Shown: positions 24,765-39,900 of the stretch, piece by piece
Layout: each line of letters starts with the position of its first letter
How positions within the stretch are numbered: the stretch's first letter is position 1
Origin: Glandiceps talaboti
Taxonomy: Eukaryota > Hemichordata > Enteropneusta > Spengelidae
Length of the DNA stretch: 64,000 bases
Assembly: GCF_964340395.1 (NCBI RefSeq)
Contig: NC_135564.1
Span: 20,978,402-21,042,401, forward strand
Direction: 5' to 3'
Notes under the pieces: generated by a model
What the model was told of the DNA's origin: nothing
The model's input: the letters and a program-made list of their open reading frames with translations, nothing else
Database searches by the model: none
Position numbers and translations under genes: made by a program

Positions 24765-26984
24765 TGTTAGTTTATTTTTCTCACATTTTATCCCCAATAG
24801 TTTCTGTCTGTACGGATACCTGTCCTCTATCACGTAAGTGATGAGGTAGCGATTACATTGGTGAGTTTCTAAATGATTAATAATATTACTATTTACATAT
24901 ACCATGTTTCTCATTAAAGTACTGTACATATTGGTATGACTTGTCATTATATAAAATTGGGTCAACCTTTCCAATTTCCTATTTTGGAGAAGAGTATTAA
25001 AAAGGCGTACCAGTTTGTTACATTTCATAGGTAAGGTCATGTCATAAATAAAGCCGGCTTTCTATTTGGTTAACGTATCAAATTACAAATACCAATATCA
25101 ATTAAACGTACACAAATTGAGATTATGGCCAAAAACACAGGTATTGCATGCCTAGTAGTATGATACTGTTCACACAACTACTGTCATTTAGGTCGAAGTT
25201 AATGTAATGCTTTGTCGTATTCAAAATACACGTGCGAATAATTGTGTAATACACGACGCTGATCCAAGAATACGGATAACATTATTATTGTTAGATCCAT
25301 TGCAAAACTATGTAGTATTGCACTACCATTGTGTACTCACACGTCGAAGGGTTTGTGCTGTTCAAAGGCAAAAATACACAACCATGCAAATAAAGAAAAT
25401 AAAACACCCGTCATTCATGGTGGACAAAATTGCATAGCGTCCCCATGCAAACAGCCTTCAGAAGATAATGAGAATCAAGTACAAACTTAAGGTGATTTGA
25501 ATGTTATAAAAGTGAAAAATTATGAAACTGTAAGTGACATCAAAAAGTGTACCGAGGCAACACCGTCGAAACACAAGTTACCGCGACCGAGACGGGAAAA
25601 AACGTTGTTGCACTTGTCGAAAATGTACCGAGTGACGATATAAGCGCAAGACCACATTCAAAGGAGATAGTGATAGTAGTATACCCAATCAACTATTCGC
25701 CAAGTGGTACAGTGTTGAGCCTTCAACATCATTTGTCTGCCTTCTGGTAAAAAGGCGACCTTTGAATGATCACGCGTAGCTGAATCAAATTAAAGCGATG
25801 AACGTCTGTATGAAAAATCATTGCTTTACATGTAAATAATCGATCGCTCTACATGTAAAGTATCGACCGCTTGTTTAAGAATCCCCAGCATATCACGTAT
25901 TTAACATTAAATTACAGGGATAAGGTGATATGTTTGTGCTCCGACGCCAGTAAGGTTATGACAAAATTGTCTATGTAATGTGTTTCTCTACAAGTCTATT
26001 TATTCAGAAATCGCTTTTGTTTGATGTGAACAAACTGTGGTTTTTGAAATATTTCACATTTGATCACATGTCATAAAAACCAAGGAGCATGTTATGTTCA
26101 ATATATGACGCATATGATAATGTATATCACTTGCATGTTTGCAAACAATTCGGACAGACGAACTTATGACCAATATGCCTTGTCAGTAAAATATTTTAAT
26201 TACACAACATTACTATTCATATTGCGCATCGCAGCTATGGCCAATGCGTGAGGTGTTAAAATGCGCAAACAACGCTATATATAGCCTACGCTTCAAAAGG
26301 CTATTAGTGTCGCAGCTAAATGCAAATATTAAGAAGTATATATATATGAGTTATACTGAGATCTATGTCTTTGCCATTCGCAGGTGTGATGATCAACTGT
26401 GCCAGTAGTCGCAAAACAAGCCAAGCTTCACAGTGAAATAGAACACTTAGTTTATTCCACGGGTATCTCGGCATATTTTTAAATAACACCCGTCTAAGGG
26501 TCTTCAATCCACGTCATAGCTTGATACCATTGCCAATACATAACTAAACATTTCAGTAATTAGAAAACACTCTGTGAAATACGCATAAACGCCATTTTTC
26601 AACTAGTGACAATTGGTAAAAAGGTTTCTTGTTAGCATGAGTGGTCTTCGTAAATGACGAAGTACTGCTATAACGTATACTGTTCCATCGGATGATTGTA
26701 TATGTCTATGTCACGTGTATAGACTAATGTCATGTGATGTTACGTTAATGAGATAACGAAAGGATAAATCATTGCGTGCATCATGCATATAAAGTTAAAA
26801 CAGAAAGTGCAAGATATAAAAAGAACATGTCAGCATGATATAGAAGAACATAAAAATATATCAAGTAAAGAATACCTTTATTGGATTCGTCGTGTTCTTG
26901 TTCCATACTTTTAGTATAACTGGTGTAACATTGAATTATGATCGTGCGTAATGCATATAATATGAAAAAGACACCCATATGTAT

Positions 26985-27093
<109 letters not shown>

Positions 27094-27153
27094 TATCATG
27101 AAGCATGTTGTAAACGACGTGAATTACTTTGAGATTACTTCAGGTGAAATTAC

Positions 27154-27330
27154 CTTCCGCACTTGACATGGTTTCAAAACTTGCCATTGCTGATGTCTGT
27201 GTTGTTTTCGTTTCAGTTGAATATGCTGTACTGATGACGGAAGCAGGGCTTGTCGAAATTCCTATGACTGTAGGTCCAGTTGTTGCAGCAAGTGATATTG
27301 TGCTACCAGTAAATTGTGTGGTAGGGGTTC
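27154..27330 (-). CDS. FTGST-type mucin-like exon, copy 1
   Basis: A proposed 177 bp internal exon (59 codons) with acceptor gtcatcatag at 27331, donor GAAG|gtaatt ending at 27154, and phase 1 at both ends. The first codon joins to Gly, followed by Thr-Pro-Thr-Thr-Gln then FTGSTIS, a TTGPTV stretch like the repeat unit, and AYSTETKT, which resembles the PYSTETIT core of exon B. It ends Ser-Ala-Glu-Gly. It is the counterpart of 4807-5121 and lies next to giant exon B as that copy lies next to exon A. Thr/Ser/Pro-rich with no cysteine, it probably forms a glycosylated linker derived from the same ancestral repeat. Confidence 0.75.
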
Positions 27331-27974
27331 CTATGATGACAAAAATAACAACGAAATTATAAAACACATTTCTTTGTCAATAGGTTTATCAGATTTCATT
27401 GTACATGAGATGATCGATTAAAATATAAACACATTAGCTTTTGGCAATTTGTGTATAGTGTGTCTGTCCCTGCAAAACAATCTCTTTGAAAGTTTATATA
27501 TAAGGCTAACTCTTATTAATTATCTTGACACTAATCTTATTTTACCGCTCGTAATGAAATAGTGTTACGACCATGCCAGCCACTCTTTCATTCCCTCATC
27601 CAGCCGTCCATCCATTCGCCTGTCTCTGTTTGTCTGTCTACATAATATCTCAAAAACAATAAATTGAAATTTGCTAAACATATTTGTTACAGTTTCCATT
27701 GACGATTCATTTTCAGTGCTAAACCTAAAACAGATACGAATAAAAGTATGTATGCAAATTCCAAGTAAACATTTAAATTTTAACGCAATTGTCTCGCAGG
27801 CACCACTGGAATATTAATGATCATACAACCATTGAGTTTGCCTGGGTTCTGACTTTCTTGAGGTTCTCCGATATGAATAAAGTACTATAGGTAAGTTTGT
27901 ATTACACAACCTTATAACAGTGTACAAAATCATTTCGGAAAAATAATATCCACTACTTTATAAAGGGTGATTAC
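27331..27974 (-). other. Intron between repeat exon B and FTGST exon copy 1
   Basis: 644 bp with donor gtaatc at 27974 and acceptor tag at 27331. The end next to the donor matches the equivalent part of the intron at 7980-8025. No gene is seen. Confidence 0.65.
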
Positions 27975-30900
27975 CTTCAGATGTTGACAAAGAGTCGTCT
28001 TTTGAAAATGGTGCACTCGAAGAAATTGTTGCTGTTGCAGTTTCTGTTACTGCAGGTTCTGATGTTAATGTTTCAGTTGAATACGGTGTATTGGTAGAAA
28101 CTGTTTCTGTCGGTGTTTCTGTTACAGTAGGACTAGATGATATTGTTCCAGTTGAATACATTGTATTGGTGGAAACTGTTGATGTCGGAGTTTCTGTTAC
28201 TGTAGGTTCAGATGTTATACTTTCGGTGGAATACGGAGTATTAGTAGAAACTGTTGCTGTTCGCGTTCGTGTCACAGTCGGTCCTGATGCCATTTTTTCT
28301 GATGAATATGGTGTATCGGTAGAAACTGTTGCTGTCGGAGATTCTGTTACAGTAGATCCAGATGATATACTTTCGGTGAAATATGGTGTACTTGTAGAAA
28401 CTGTTGCTGTTTGCATTCGTGTCACAGTAGGTCCTGATTTTATTGTTTCAGGTGAATACGGTGTATTGATAGAAACTGATTTTGTTGGTGTTTCTGTTAC
28501 AGTAGGACCAGATGTTATTGTTTCAGTTGAATATGGTGTATCGGTAGAAACTGTTTCTATCAGTGTTTCTGTTACTGTAGGTTCAGATACCATTGTTTCA
28601 GTTGAATATGGTGTATTGGTAGAAACTGTTTCTGTTGGTGTTTTTGTTACAGTAGGACCAGATGTTGTTATTTCAGCTGAATACTGTGTGCTGGTAGAAA
28701 CTGTTGCTGTCGGCGTTTCTGTTACAGTAGGACCAGACGCTTTTGTTTCAGTTGAATACAGTGTATTGGTAGAAATTGTTCCTGTCGGCGTTTCTGTTTT
28801 TGTAGGACCAGATGTTATTGTTTCAGTTGAATATGGTGTATTGGTAGAAACTGTCTCTGTCGGAGTTTCTGTTACTGTAGGACCTGATGTTATTGTTTCA
28901 GTTGAATATGGTGTATTGGTAGAAACTGTTTCTGTCGGCATTTCTGTTACTGTAGGAGCAGATGTTATTGTTTCAGTTGAATATGGTGTATTGGTAGAAA
29001 TTATTTCTGTCGGCGTTTCTGTTACAGTAGGTCCTGATGTTATTGTTTCAGTTGAATATGGTGTATTGGTAGAAACTGTTTCTGTTGGTGTTTCTGTTAC
29101 AGTAGGACCAGATGTTATTGTTTCAGTTGAATACAGTGTACTGGTAGAAACTGTTTCTGTCGGCGTTTCTGTTACTGTAGGTCCTGATGTTATTGTTTCA
29201 GTTGAATACGGTGTATTGGTAGAAAATGTTGCTGTCGGAGTTTTTGTTACTGTAGGTCCTGATGTTATAATTTCAGTTGAATACGGTGTATTGGTAGAAA
29301 CTGTTGCTGTAGGTGTTTCCGTTACTGTAGGACCAGGTGTTATTGTTTCAGTTGAATATGGTGTATTGGTGAAAACTGTTGCTGTCGGAGTTTCTGTTAC
29401 TGTAGGTCCAGATGTTATACTTTCGGTGGAATACGGTGTACTTGTAGAAACTGTTGCAGTTGATGTTTCTGTCACAGTAGGTCCAGATGTTATTGTTTCA
29501 GTTGAATACGGTGTATTGGTAAAAACTGTTGCTGTTGATGCTTCTGTTACAGTAGGACCAGATGTTATTGTTTCAGTTGAATATGGTGTATTGGTAAAAA
29601 CTGTTGCTGTCGGAGTTTCTGTTATTGTAGGTCCAGATGTTATTGTATCAGTTGAATACGGTGTATTTGTAGAAACTGTTGCTGTTGATGTCTCCGTTAC
29701 TGTAGGACTAGATGTTATTGTTTCAGTTGAGTAAGGTGTATTGGTAAAAACTGTTGCTGGTGGTGTTTCCGTTACTGTAGGACTAGATGTTATTGTTTGT
29801 TTTGAATACAGTATATTGGTAGAAACTGTTGCTGTCGGAGTTTCTGTTACTGTAGGTCCAGATGTTATACTTTCGGTGGAATACGGTGTACTTGTAGAAA
29901 CTGTAGCTGTTGGTGTTCCTGTCACAGTAGGTCCGGATGTTATTATTTCAGTTGAATATGGTGTATTGGTAGAAACTGTTGCTGTCGGAGTTTCTGTTAA
30001 AGTAGGACCAGATGTTATTTTATCAGTTGAATACGGTGTGTTTGTAGAAACTGTTACTGTTGATGCTTCTGTTACAGTAGAACCAGATGTTATTGTTTCA
30101 GTTGAATATGGTGTATTGATAAAAACTGTTGCTTTCGGAGTTTCTGTTACTGTTGGTCCAAATGTTATACGTTCGGTGGAATACGGTGTACTTGTAGAAA
30201 CTGTTGATGTTGGCGTTCCTGTCACAGTAGGTCCTGATGTTATTTTTTCAGTTGAATAAGGTTTACTGGAAGAAACTGTTGCTGTTAGTGTTTCTGTTAG
30301 TGTAGGACCAGATGTTATTGTTTCAGTTGAATACGGTGTAGTGGTGAAAACTGTTGCTGTCGGAGTTTCTGTTACTGTAGGTCCAGATGTTATACTTTCG
30401 GTGGAATACGGTGTACTTGTAGAAACTGTTGTTGTTGGCGTTCCTGTCACAGTAGGTCCAGATGTTATTGTACCCGTTGAATACGGTGTATTGGTAGAAA
30501 CTGATGCTGTTGGTGCTACTGTTACAGTAAAACCAGATGTTATTGTTTCAGTTGTATATGGTGTATTGGTAAAAATTGTTGCTGTCGGAGTTTCTGATAC
30601 TGTTGGTCCAGATGTTATACTTTCCGTTGAATACTGTGTACCTGTAGAAACTTTTGTTGTTGGCGTTCCTGTCACAGTAGGTCCTGATGTTATTATTTCA
30701 GTTGAATACGGTGTATTGGTAGAAACTGTTGCTGTTGGTGTTTCCGTTACTGTAGGACCAGATGTTATTGTTTCAGTTGAATATGGTGTATTGGTAGAAA
30801 CTGTTGCTGTCGGAGTTTCTGTTACTGTAGGTCCAGATGTTATACTTTCGGTGGAATACGGTGTACTTGTAGAAACTGTAGCTGTTGGTGTTCCTGTCAC

Positions 30901-33900
30901 AGTAGGTCCGGATGTTATTATTTCAGTTGAATACGGTGTATTGGTAGAAACCGTTGCTATTGGTGTTTCTGTTAAAGTAGGACCAGATGTTATTGTTTCA
31001 GTTGAATATGGTGTATTGGTAGAAACTGTTGATGTCGGAGTTTCTGTTATTGTAGGTCCTGATGTTATTGTATCAGTTGAATACGGTGTATTTGTAGAAA
31101 CTGTTGCTGTTGATGTCTCCGTTACTGTAGGACTAGATGTTATTGTTTCAGTTGAGTAAGGTGTATTGGTAAAAACTGTTGCTGGTGGTGTTTCCGTTAC
31201 TGTAGGACTAGATGTTATTGTTTGTTTTGAATACAGTATATTGGTAGAAACTGTTGCTGTCGGAGTTTCTGTTACTGTAGGTCCAGATGTTATACTTTCG
31301 GTGGAATACGGTGTACTTGTAGAAACTGTAGCTGTTGGTGTTCCTGTCACAGTAGGTCCGGATGTTATTATTTCAGTTGAATACGGTGTATTGGTAGAAA
31401 CCGTTGCTATTGGTGTTTCTGTTAAAGTAGGACCAGATGTTATTGTTTCAGTTGAATATGGTGTATTGGTAGAAACTGTTGCTGTCGGAGTTTCTGTTAT
31501 TGTAGGTCCTGATGTTATTGTATCAGTTGAATACGGTGTGTTTGTAGAAACCGTTACTGTTGATGCTTCTGTTACAGTAGAACCAGATGTTATTGTTTCA
31601 GTTGAATATGGTGTATTGATAAAAACTGTTGCTTTCGGAGTTTCTGTTACTGTTGGTCCAAATGTTATACGTTCGGTGGAATACGGTGTACTTGTAGAAA
31701 CTGTTGATGTTGGCGTTCCTGTCACAGTAGGTCCTGATGTTATTTTTTCAGTTGAATAAGGTTTACTGGAAGAAACTGTTGCTGTTAGTGTTTCTGTTAG
31801 TGTAGGACCAGATGTTATTGTTTCAGTTGAATACGGTGTATTGGTGAAAACTGTTGCTGTCGGAGTTTCTGTTACTGTAGGTCCAGATGTTATACTTTCG
31901 GTGGAATACGGTGTACTTGTAGAAACTGTTGTTGTTGGCGTTCCTGTCACAGTAGGTCCAGATGTTATTGTACCCGTTGAATACGGTGTATTGGTAGAAA
32001 CTGATGCTGTTGGTGCTACTGTTACAGTAAAACCAGATGTTATTGTTCCAGTTGTATATGGTGTATTGGTAAAAATTGTTGCTGTCGGAGTTTCTGATAC
32101 TGTTGGTCCAGATGTTATACTTTCCGTTGAATAATGTGTACCTGTAGAAACTTTTGTTGTTGCCGTTTCTGTCACAGTAGGTCCTGATGTTATTATTTCA
32201 GTTGAATACGGTGTATTGGTAGAAACTGTTGCTGTTGGTGTTTCCGTTACTGTAGGACCAGATGTTATTGTTTCAGTTGAATATGGTGTATTGGTAGAAA
32301 CTGTTGCTGTCGGAGTTTCTGTTACTGTAGGTCCAGATGTTATACTTTCGGTGGAATACGGTGTACTTGTAGAAACTGTTGCTGTTGGTGCTTCTGTTAC
32401 AATAAAACCAGATGTTTTTGTTTCAGTTGTATATGGTGTATTGGTAAAAACTGTTGCTTCCGGAGTTCCTGTTACTGTTGGTCCAGATGTTATACTTTCA
32501 GTGGAATATGGTGCACTTGTCGAAACTGTTGTTGTTGGCGTTCCTGTCACAGTAGAACCAGATAATATTGTTTCAGTTGAATATGGTGTATTGGTAGAAA
32601 CTGTTGCTGTCGGAGTTTCTGTTACTGTAGGTCCAGATGTTATACTTTCGGTGGAATACGGTGTACTTGTAGAAACTGTTGCTGTTGGTGCTTCTGTTAC
32701 AATAAAACCAGATGTTTTTGTTTCAGTTGTATATGGTGTATTGGTAGAAACTGTTGCTGTCAGCGTTTCTGTTACAGTAGGACCAGATGTTATTGTTTCA
32801 GTTGAATATGGTGTATTGGTAGAAACTGTTTCTGTTGGTGTTTCTGTTACTGTAGGTTCAGATACCATTGTTTCAGTTGAATATGGTGTATTTGTAGAAA
32901 ATGTTGCTGTCGGAGTTTCTGTTACTGTAGGTCCAGATGTTATACTTTCGGTGGAATACGGTGTATTGGTAGAAACTGTTGCTGTTGGTGTTTCCGTTAC
33001 TGTAGGACCAGATGTTATTGTTTCAGTTGAATATGGTGTATTTGTGAAAACTGTTGCTGTCGGAGTTTCTGTTACTGTAGGTCCAGATGTTATACTTTCG
33101 GTGGAATACGGTGTACTTGTAGAAACTGTTGCAGTTGATGTTTCTGTCACAGTAGGTCCAGATGTTATTGTTTCAGTTGAATACGGTGTATTGGTAGAAA
33201 CTGTTGCTGTTGGTGTTGGTGTTTCTGTTAAAGTAGGACCAGATGTTATTGTATCAGTTGAATACGGTGTATTGGTGAAAACTGTTGCTGTCGGAGTTTC
33301 TGTTACTGTTGGTCCAGATGTTATTGTATCAGTTGAATACGGTGTATTGGTAAAAACTGTTGCTGGTGGTGTTTCCGTTACTGTAGGACTAGATGTTATT
33401 GTTTCTTTTGAATACAGTATATTGGTAGAAACTGTTGCTGTCGGAGTTTCTGTTACTGTAGGTCCAGATGTTATACTTTCGGTGGAATACGGTGTACTTG
33501 TAGAAACTGTAGCTGTTGGTGTTCCTGTCACAGTAGGTCCGGATGTTATTATTTCAGTTGAATACGGTGTATTGGTAGAAACCGTTGCTATTGGTGTTTC
33601 TGTTAAAGTAGGACCAGATGTTATTGTTTCAGTTGAATATGGTGTATTGGTAGAAACTGTTGCTGTCGGAGTTTCTGTTATTGTAGGTCCTGATGTTATT
33701 GTATCAGTTGAATACGGTGTGTTTGTAGAAACTGTTACTGTTGATGCTTCTGTTACAGTAGAACCAGATGTTATTGTTTCAGTTGAATATGGTGTATTGA
33801 TAAAAACTGTTGCTTTCGGAGTTTCTGTTACTGTTGGTCCAAATGTTATACGTTCGGTGGAATACGGTGTACTTGTTGAAACTGTTGATGTTGGCGTTCC

Positions 33901-36900
33901 TGTCACAGTAGGTCCTGATGTTATTTTTTCAGTTGAATAAGGTTTACTGGAAGAATCTGTTGCTGTTAGTGTTTCTGTTAGTGTAGGACCAGATGTTATT
34001 GTTTCAGTTGAATACGGTGTATTGGTGAAAACTGTTGCTGTCGGAGTTTCTGTTACTGTAGGTCCAGATGTTATACTTTCGGTGGAATACGGTGTACTTG
34101 TAGAAACTGTTGTTGTTGGCGTTCCTGTCACAGTAGGTCCAGATGTTATTGTACCCGTTGAATACGGTGTATTGGTAGAAACTGATGCTGTTGGTGCTAC
34201 TGTTACAGTAAAACCAGATGTTATTGTTTCAGTTGTATATGGTGTATTGGTAAATATTGTTGCTGTCGGAGTTTCTGATACTGTTGGTCCAGATGTTATA
34301 CTTTCCGTTGAATACTGTGTACCTGTAGAAACTTTTGTTGTTGGCGTTCCTGTCACAGTAGGTCCTGATGTTATTATTTCAGTTGAATACGGTGTATTGG
34401 TAGAAACTGTTGCTGTTTGTGTTTCCGTTACTGTAGGACCAGATGTTATTGTTTCAGTTGAATATGGTGTATTGGTAGAAACTGTTGCTGTCGGAGTTTC
34501 TGTTACTGTAGGTCCTGATGTTATACTTTCGGTGGAATACGGTGTACTTGTAGAAACTGTTGCTGTTGGTGCTTCTGTTACAATAAAACCAGATGTTTTT
34601 GTTTCAGTTGTATATGGTGTATTGGTAAAAACTGTTGCTGTCGGAGTTCCTGTTACTGTTGGTCCAGATGTTATACTTTCAGTGGAATATGGTACACTTG
34701 TCGAAACTGTTGTTGTTGGCGTTCCTGTCACAGTAGAACCAGATATTATTGTTTTAATTGAATATGGTGTATTGGTAAAAACTGTTGCTGTCGGAGTTTC
34801 TGATACTGTTGGTCCAGATGTTATACTTTCCGTTGAATACGGTGTACCTGTAGAAACTTTTGTTGTTGGCGTTCCTGTCACAGTAGGTCCTGATGTTATT
34901 ATTTCAGTTGAAAACGGTGTATTGGTAGAAACTGTTGCTGTTGGTGTTTCCGTTACTGTAGGACCAGATGTTATTGTTTCAGTTGAATATGGTGTATTGG
35001 TGAAAACTGTTACTGTCGGAGTTTCTGTTACTGTAGGTCCAGATGTTATACTTTCGGTGGAATACGGTGTACTTGTAGAAACTGTTGCAGTTGGTGTTTC
35101 TGTCACTGTAGGTTCAGATGTTATTGTACCCGTTGAATACGGTGTATTGGTAGAAGCTGTTGCTGTTGGTGCTTCTGTTACAATAAAACCAGATGTTTTT
35201 GTTTCAGTTGTATATGGTGTATTGGTAAAAACTGTTGCTGTCGGAGTTTCTGTTACTGTTGGTCCAGATGTTATACTTTCGGTGGAATATGGTGCACTTG
35301 TCGAAACTGTTGATGTTGGCGTTCCTGTCACAGTAGGTTCTGATGTTATTATTTCAGTTGAATATGGTATATTGGTAGAAACTGTTGCTGTTGGTGTTTC
35401 TGTTACTGTAGGACCAGATGTTATTGTATCAGTTGAATACGGTGTATTGGTGAAAACTGTTACTGTCGGAGTTTCTGTTACAGTAGGACCAGATGTTATT
35501 TTTTCAGTTGAATATTGTGTACTGGGAGAAATTCTCGCTGTCGGAGTTTCTGTTACCGTAGGTTGAGATGTTGTTGTATCAGTTAAATACGGTGTATTGG
35601 TAGAAACTGTTTCTGTCGTATTTTCTGTTACCGTAGGGCCAGATGTTATTGTTTCAGTTGAATATGGTGTATTGGTAGAAACTGTTGCTGTCGGAGTTTC
35701 CGTTACTGAAGGTGCTGATGTTATTGTTTCAGTTGAATGAGGTGTATTGGTAGAAACTTTTTCTGTCGGTATTTCTGTTACTGTAGGTCCTGATGTTATC
35801 GTTTCAGTTGAATAAGGTGTACTGGTAGAAATTATTGCTATCGGAGTTTCTGTTACTGTAGGTCCAGATGTTATACTTTCGGTGGAATACGGTGTACTTG
35901 TAGAAACTGTTGCTTTTGGTGTTTCTGTCACAGTAAGTCCAGATGTTATTGTACTCGTTGAATACGGTCTATTGGTAGAAACTGATGCTGTCGGCGTTTC
36001 TGTTACAGTAAAACCAGATGTTATTGTTTCAGTTGAATATGGTATAGTGGTAAAAACTGTTGCTGTCGGAGTTTCTGTTACTGTTTGTCCAGATGTTATA
36101 CTTTCCGTTGAATACGGTGTACCTGTAGAAACTTTTGTTGTTGGCGTTCCTGTCACAGTAGGTCCTGATGTTATTATTTCAGTTGAATACGGTGTATTTG
36201 TAGAAACTGTTGCTGTTGGTGTTTCTGTTACTGTAGGACCAGATGTTATTGTTTCAGTTGAATATGGTGTATTGGTGAAAACTGTTGCTGTCGGAGTTTC
36301 TGTTACTGTAGGTCCAGATGTTATACTTTCGGTGGAATACGGTGTACTTGTAGAAACTGTTGCAGTTGGTGTTTCTGTCACAGTAGGTTCAGATGTTATT
36401 GTACCCGTTGAATACGGTGTATTGGTAGAAGCTGTTGCTGTTGGTGCTTCTGTTACAATAAAACCAGATGTTTTTGTTTCAGTTGTATATGGTGTATTGG
36501 TAAAAACTGTTGCTGTCGGAGTTTCTGTTACTGTTGGTCCAGATGTTATACTTTCGGTGGAATATGGTGCACTTGTCGAAACTGTTGATGTTGGCGTTCC
36601 TGTCACAGTAGGTTCTGATGTTATTATTTCAGTTGAATATGGTATATTGGTAGAAACTGTTGCTGTTGGTGTTTCTGTTACTGTAGGACCAGATGTTATT
36701 GTATCAGTTGAATACGGTGTATTGGTGAAAACTGTTACTGTCGGAGTTTCTGTTACAGTAGGACCAGATGTTATTTTTTCAGTTGAATATTGTGTACTGG
36801 GAGAAATTCTCGCTGTCGGAGTTTCTGTTACCGTAGGTTGAGATGTTGTTGTATCAGTTAAATACGGTGTATTGGTAGAAACTGTTTCTGTCGTATTTTC

Positions 36901-39900
36901 TGTTACCGTAGGGCCAGATGTTATTGTTTCAGTTGAATATGGTGTATTGGTAGAAACTGTTGCTGTCGGAGTTTCCGTTACTGAAGGTGCTGATGTTATT
37001 GTTTCAGTTGAATGAGGTGTATTGGTAGAAACTTTTTCTGTCGGTATTTCTGTTACTGTAGGTCCTGATGTTATCGTTTCAGTTGAATAAGGTGTACTGG
37101 TAGAAATTATTGCTATCGGAGTTTCTGTTACTGTAGGTCCAGATGTTATACTTTCGGTGGAATACGGTGTACTTGTAGAAACTGTTGCTTTTGGTGTTTC
37201 TGTCACAGTAAGTCCAGATGTTATTGTACTCGTTGAATACGGTCTATTGGTAGAAACTGATGCTGTCGGCGTTTCTGTTACAGTAAAACCAGATGTTATT
37301 GTTTCAGTTGAATATGGTATAGTGGTAAAAACTGTTGCTGTCGGAGTTTCTGTTACTGTTTGTCCAGATGTTATACTTTCCGTTGAATACGGTGTACCTG
37401 TAGAAACTTTTGTTGTTGGCGTTCCTGTCACAGTAGGTCCTGATGTTATTATTTCAGTTGAATACGGTGTATTTGTAGAAACTGTTGCTGTTGGTGTTTC
37501 TGTTACTGTAGGACCAGATGTTATTGTTTCAGTTGAATATGGTGTATTGGTGAAAACTGTTGCTGTCGGAGTTTCTGTTACTGTAGGTCCATATGTTATT
37601 GTATCAGTTGAATACGGTGTATTGGTGAAAACTGTTGCTGTCGGAGTTTCCGTTACTGAAGGTGCTGATGTTATTGTTTCAGTTGAATGAGGTGTATTGG
37701 TAGAAACTTTTTCTGTCGGTATTTCTGTTACTGTAGGTCCTGATGTTATCGTTTCAGTTGAATAAGGTGTACTGGTAGAAATTATTGCTATCGGAGTTTC
37801 TGTTACTGTAGGTCCAGATGTTATACTTTCGGTGGAATACGGTGTACTTGTAGAAACTGTTGCTTTTGGTGTTTCTGTCACAGTAAGTCCAGATGTTATT
37901 GTACTCGTTGAATACGGTCTATTGGTAGAAACTGATGCTGTCGGCGTTTCTGTTACAGTAAAACCAGATGTTATTGTTTCAGTTGAATATGGTATAGTGG
38001 TAAAAACTGTTGCTGTCGGAGTTTCTGTTACTGTTTGTCCAGATGTTATACTTTCCGTTGAATACGGTGTACCTGTAGAAACTTTTGTTGTTGGCGTTCC
38101 TGTCACAGTAGGTCCTGATGTTATTATTTCAGTTGAATACGGTGTATTTGTAGAAACTGTTGCTGTTGGTGTTTCTGTTACTGTAGGACCAGATGTTATT
38201 GTTTCAGTTGAATATGGTGTATTGGTGAAAACTGTTGCTGTCGGAGTTTCTGTTACTGTAGGTCCAGATGTTATACTTTCGGTGGAATACGGTGTACTTG
38301 TAGAAACTGTTGCAGTTGGTGTTTCTGTCACAGTAGGTTCAGATGTTATTGTACCCGTTGAATACGGTGTATTGGTAGAAGCTGTTGCTGTTGGTGCTTC
38401 TGTTACAATAAAACCAGATGTTTTTGTTTCAGTTGTATATGGTGTATTGGTAAAAACTGTTGCTGTCGGAGTTTCTGTTACTGTTGGTCCAGATGTTATA
38501 CTTTCGGTGGAATATGGTGCACTTGTCGAAACTGTTGATGTTGGCGTTCCTGTCACAGTAGGTTCTGATGTTATTATTTCAGTTGAATATGGTATATTGG
38601 TAGAAACTGTTGCTGTTGGTGTTTCTGTTACTGTAGGACCAGATGTTATTGTATCAGTTGAATACGGTGTATTGGTGAAAACTGTTACTGTCGGAGTTTC
38701 TGTTACAGTAGGACCAGATGTTATTTTTTCAGTTGAATATTGTGTACTGGGAGAAATTCTCGCTGTCGGAGTTTCTGTTACCGTAGGTTGAGATGTTGTT
38801 GTATCAGTTAAATACGGTGTATTGGTAGAAACTGTTTCTGTCGTATTTTCTGTTACCGTAGGGCCAGATGTTATTGTTTCAGTTGAATATGGTGTATTGG
38901 TAGAAACTGTTGCTGTCGGAGTTTCCGTTACTGAAGGTGCTGATGTTATTGTTTCAGTTGAATGAGGTGTATTGGTAGAAACTTTTTCTGTCGGTATTTC
39001 TGTTACTGTAGGTCCTGATGTTATCGTTTCAGTTGAATAAGGTGTACTGGTAGAAATTATTGCTATCGGAGTTTCTGTTACTGTAGGTCCAGATGTTATA
39101 CTTTCGGTGGAATACGGTGTACTTGTAGAAACTGTTGCTTTTGGTGTTTCTGTCACAGTAAGTCCAGATGTTATTGTACTCGTTGAATACGGTCTATTGG
39201 TAGAAACTGATGCTGTCGGCGTTTCTGTTACAGTAAAACCAGATGTTATTGTTTCAGTTGAATATGGTATAGTGGTAAAAACTGTTGCTGTCGGAGTTTC
39301 TGTTACTGTTTGTCCAGATGTTATACTTTCCGTTGAATACGGTGTACCTGTAGAAACTTTTGTTGTTGGCGTTCCTGTCACAGTAGGTCCTGATGTTATT
39401 ATTTCAGTTGAATACGGTGTATTTGTAGAAACTGTTGCTGTTGGTGTTTCTGTTACTGTAGGACCAGATGTTATTGTTTCAGTTGAATATGGTGTATTGG
39501 TGAAAACTGTTGCTGTCGGAGTTTCTGTTACTGTAGGTCCATATGTTATACTTTCGGTGGAATACGGTGTACTTGTAGAAACTGTTGCAGTTGGTGTTTC
39601 TGTCACAGTAGGTCCAGATGTTATTGTACCCGTTGAATACGGTGTATTGGTAGAAACTGTTGCTGTTGGTGCTTCTGTTACAATAAAACCAGATGTTATT
39701 GTTTCAGTTGTATATGGTGTATTGGTAAAAATTGTTGCTGTCGGAGTTTCTGTTACTGTAGGTCCATATGTTATACTTTCGGTGGAATACGGTGTACTTG
39801 TAGAAACTGTTGCAGTTGGTGTTTCTGTCACAGTAGGTCCAGATGTTATTGTACCCGTTGAATACGATGTATTAGTAGAAACTGTTGCTGTTGGTTTTTC

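Noticed and set aside
24675-25040. 121-codon minus-strand open frame
   Set aside because: Part of it translates an AAAC microsatellite, and the rest matches no family I recognise and has no splice signals consistent with the phase 1 chain.
25547-25750. 67-codon plus-strand open frame in a locally GC-richer patch
   Set aside because: There is no start context, family motif or neighbouring exon. The two nearby acatgtaaa palindromic motifs (25825-25860) are too short to interpret.
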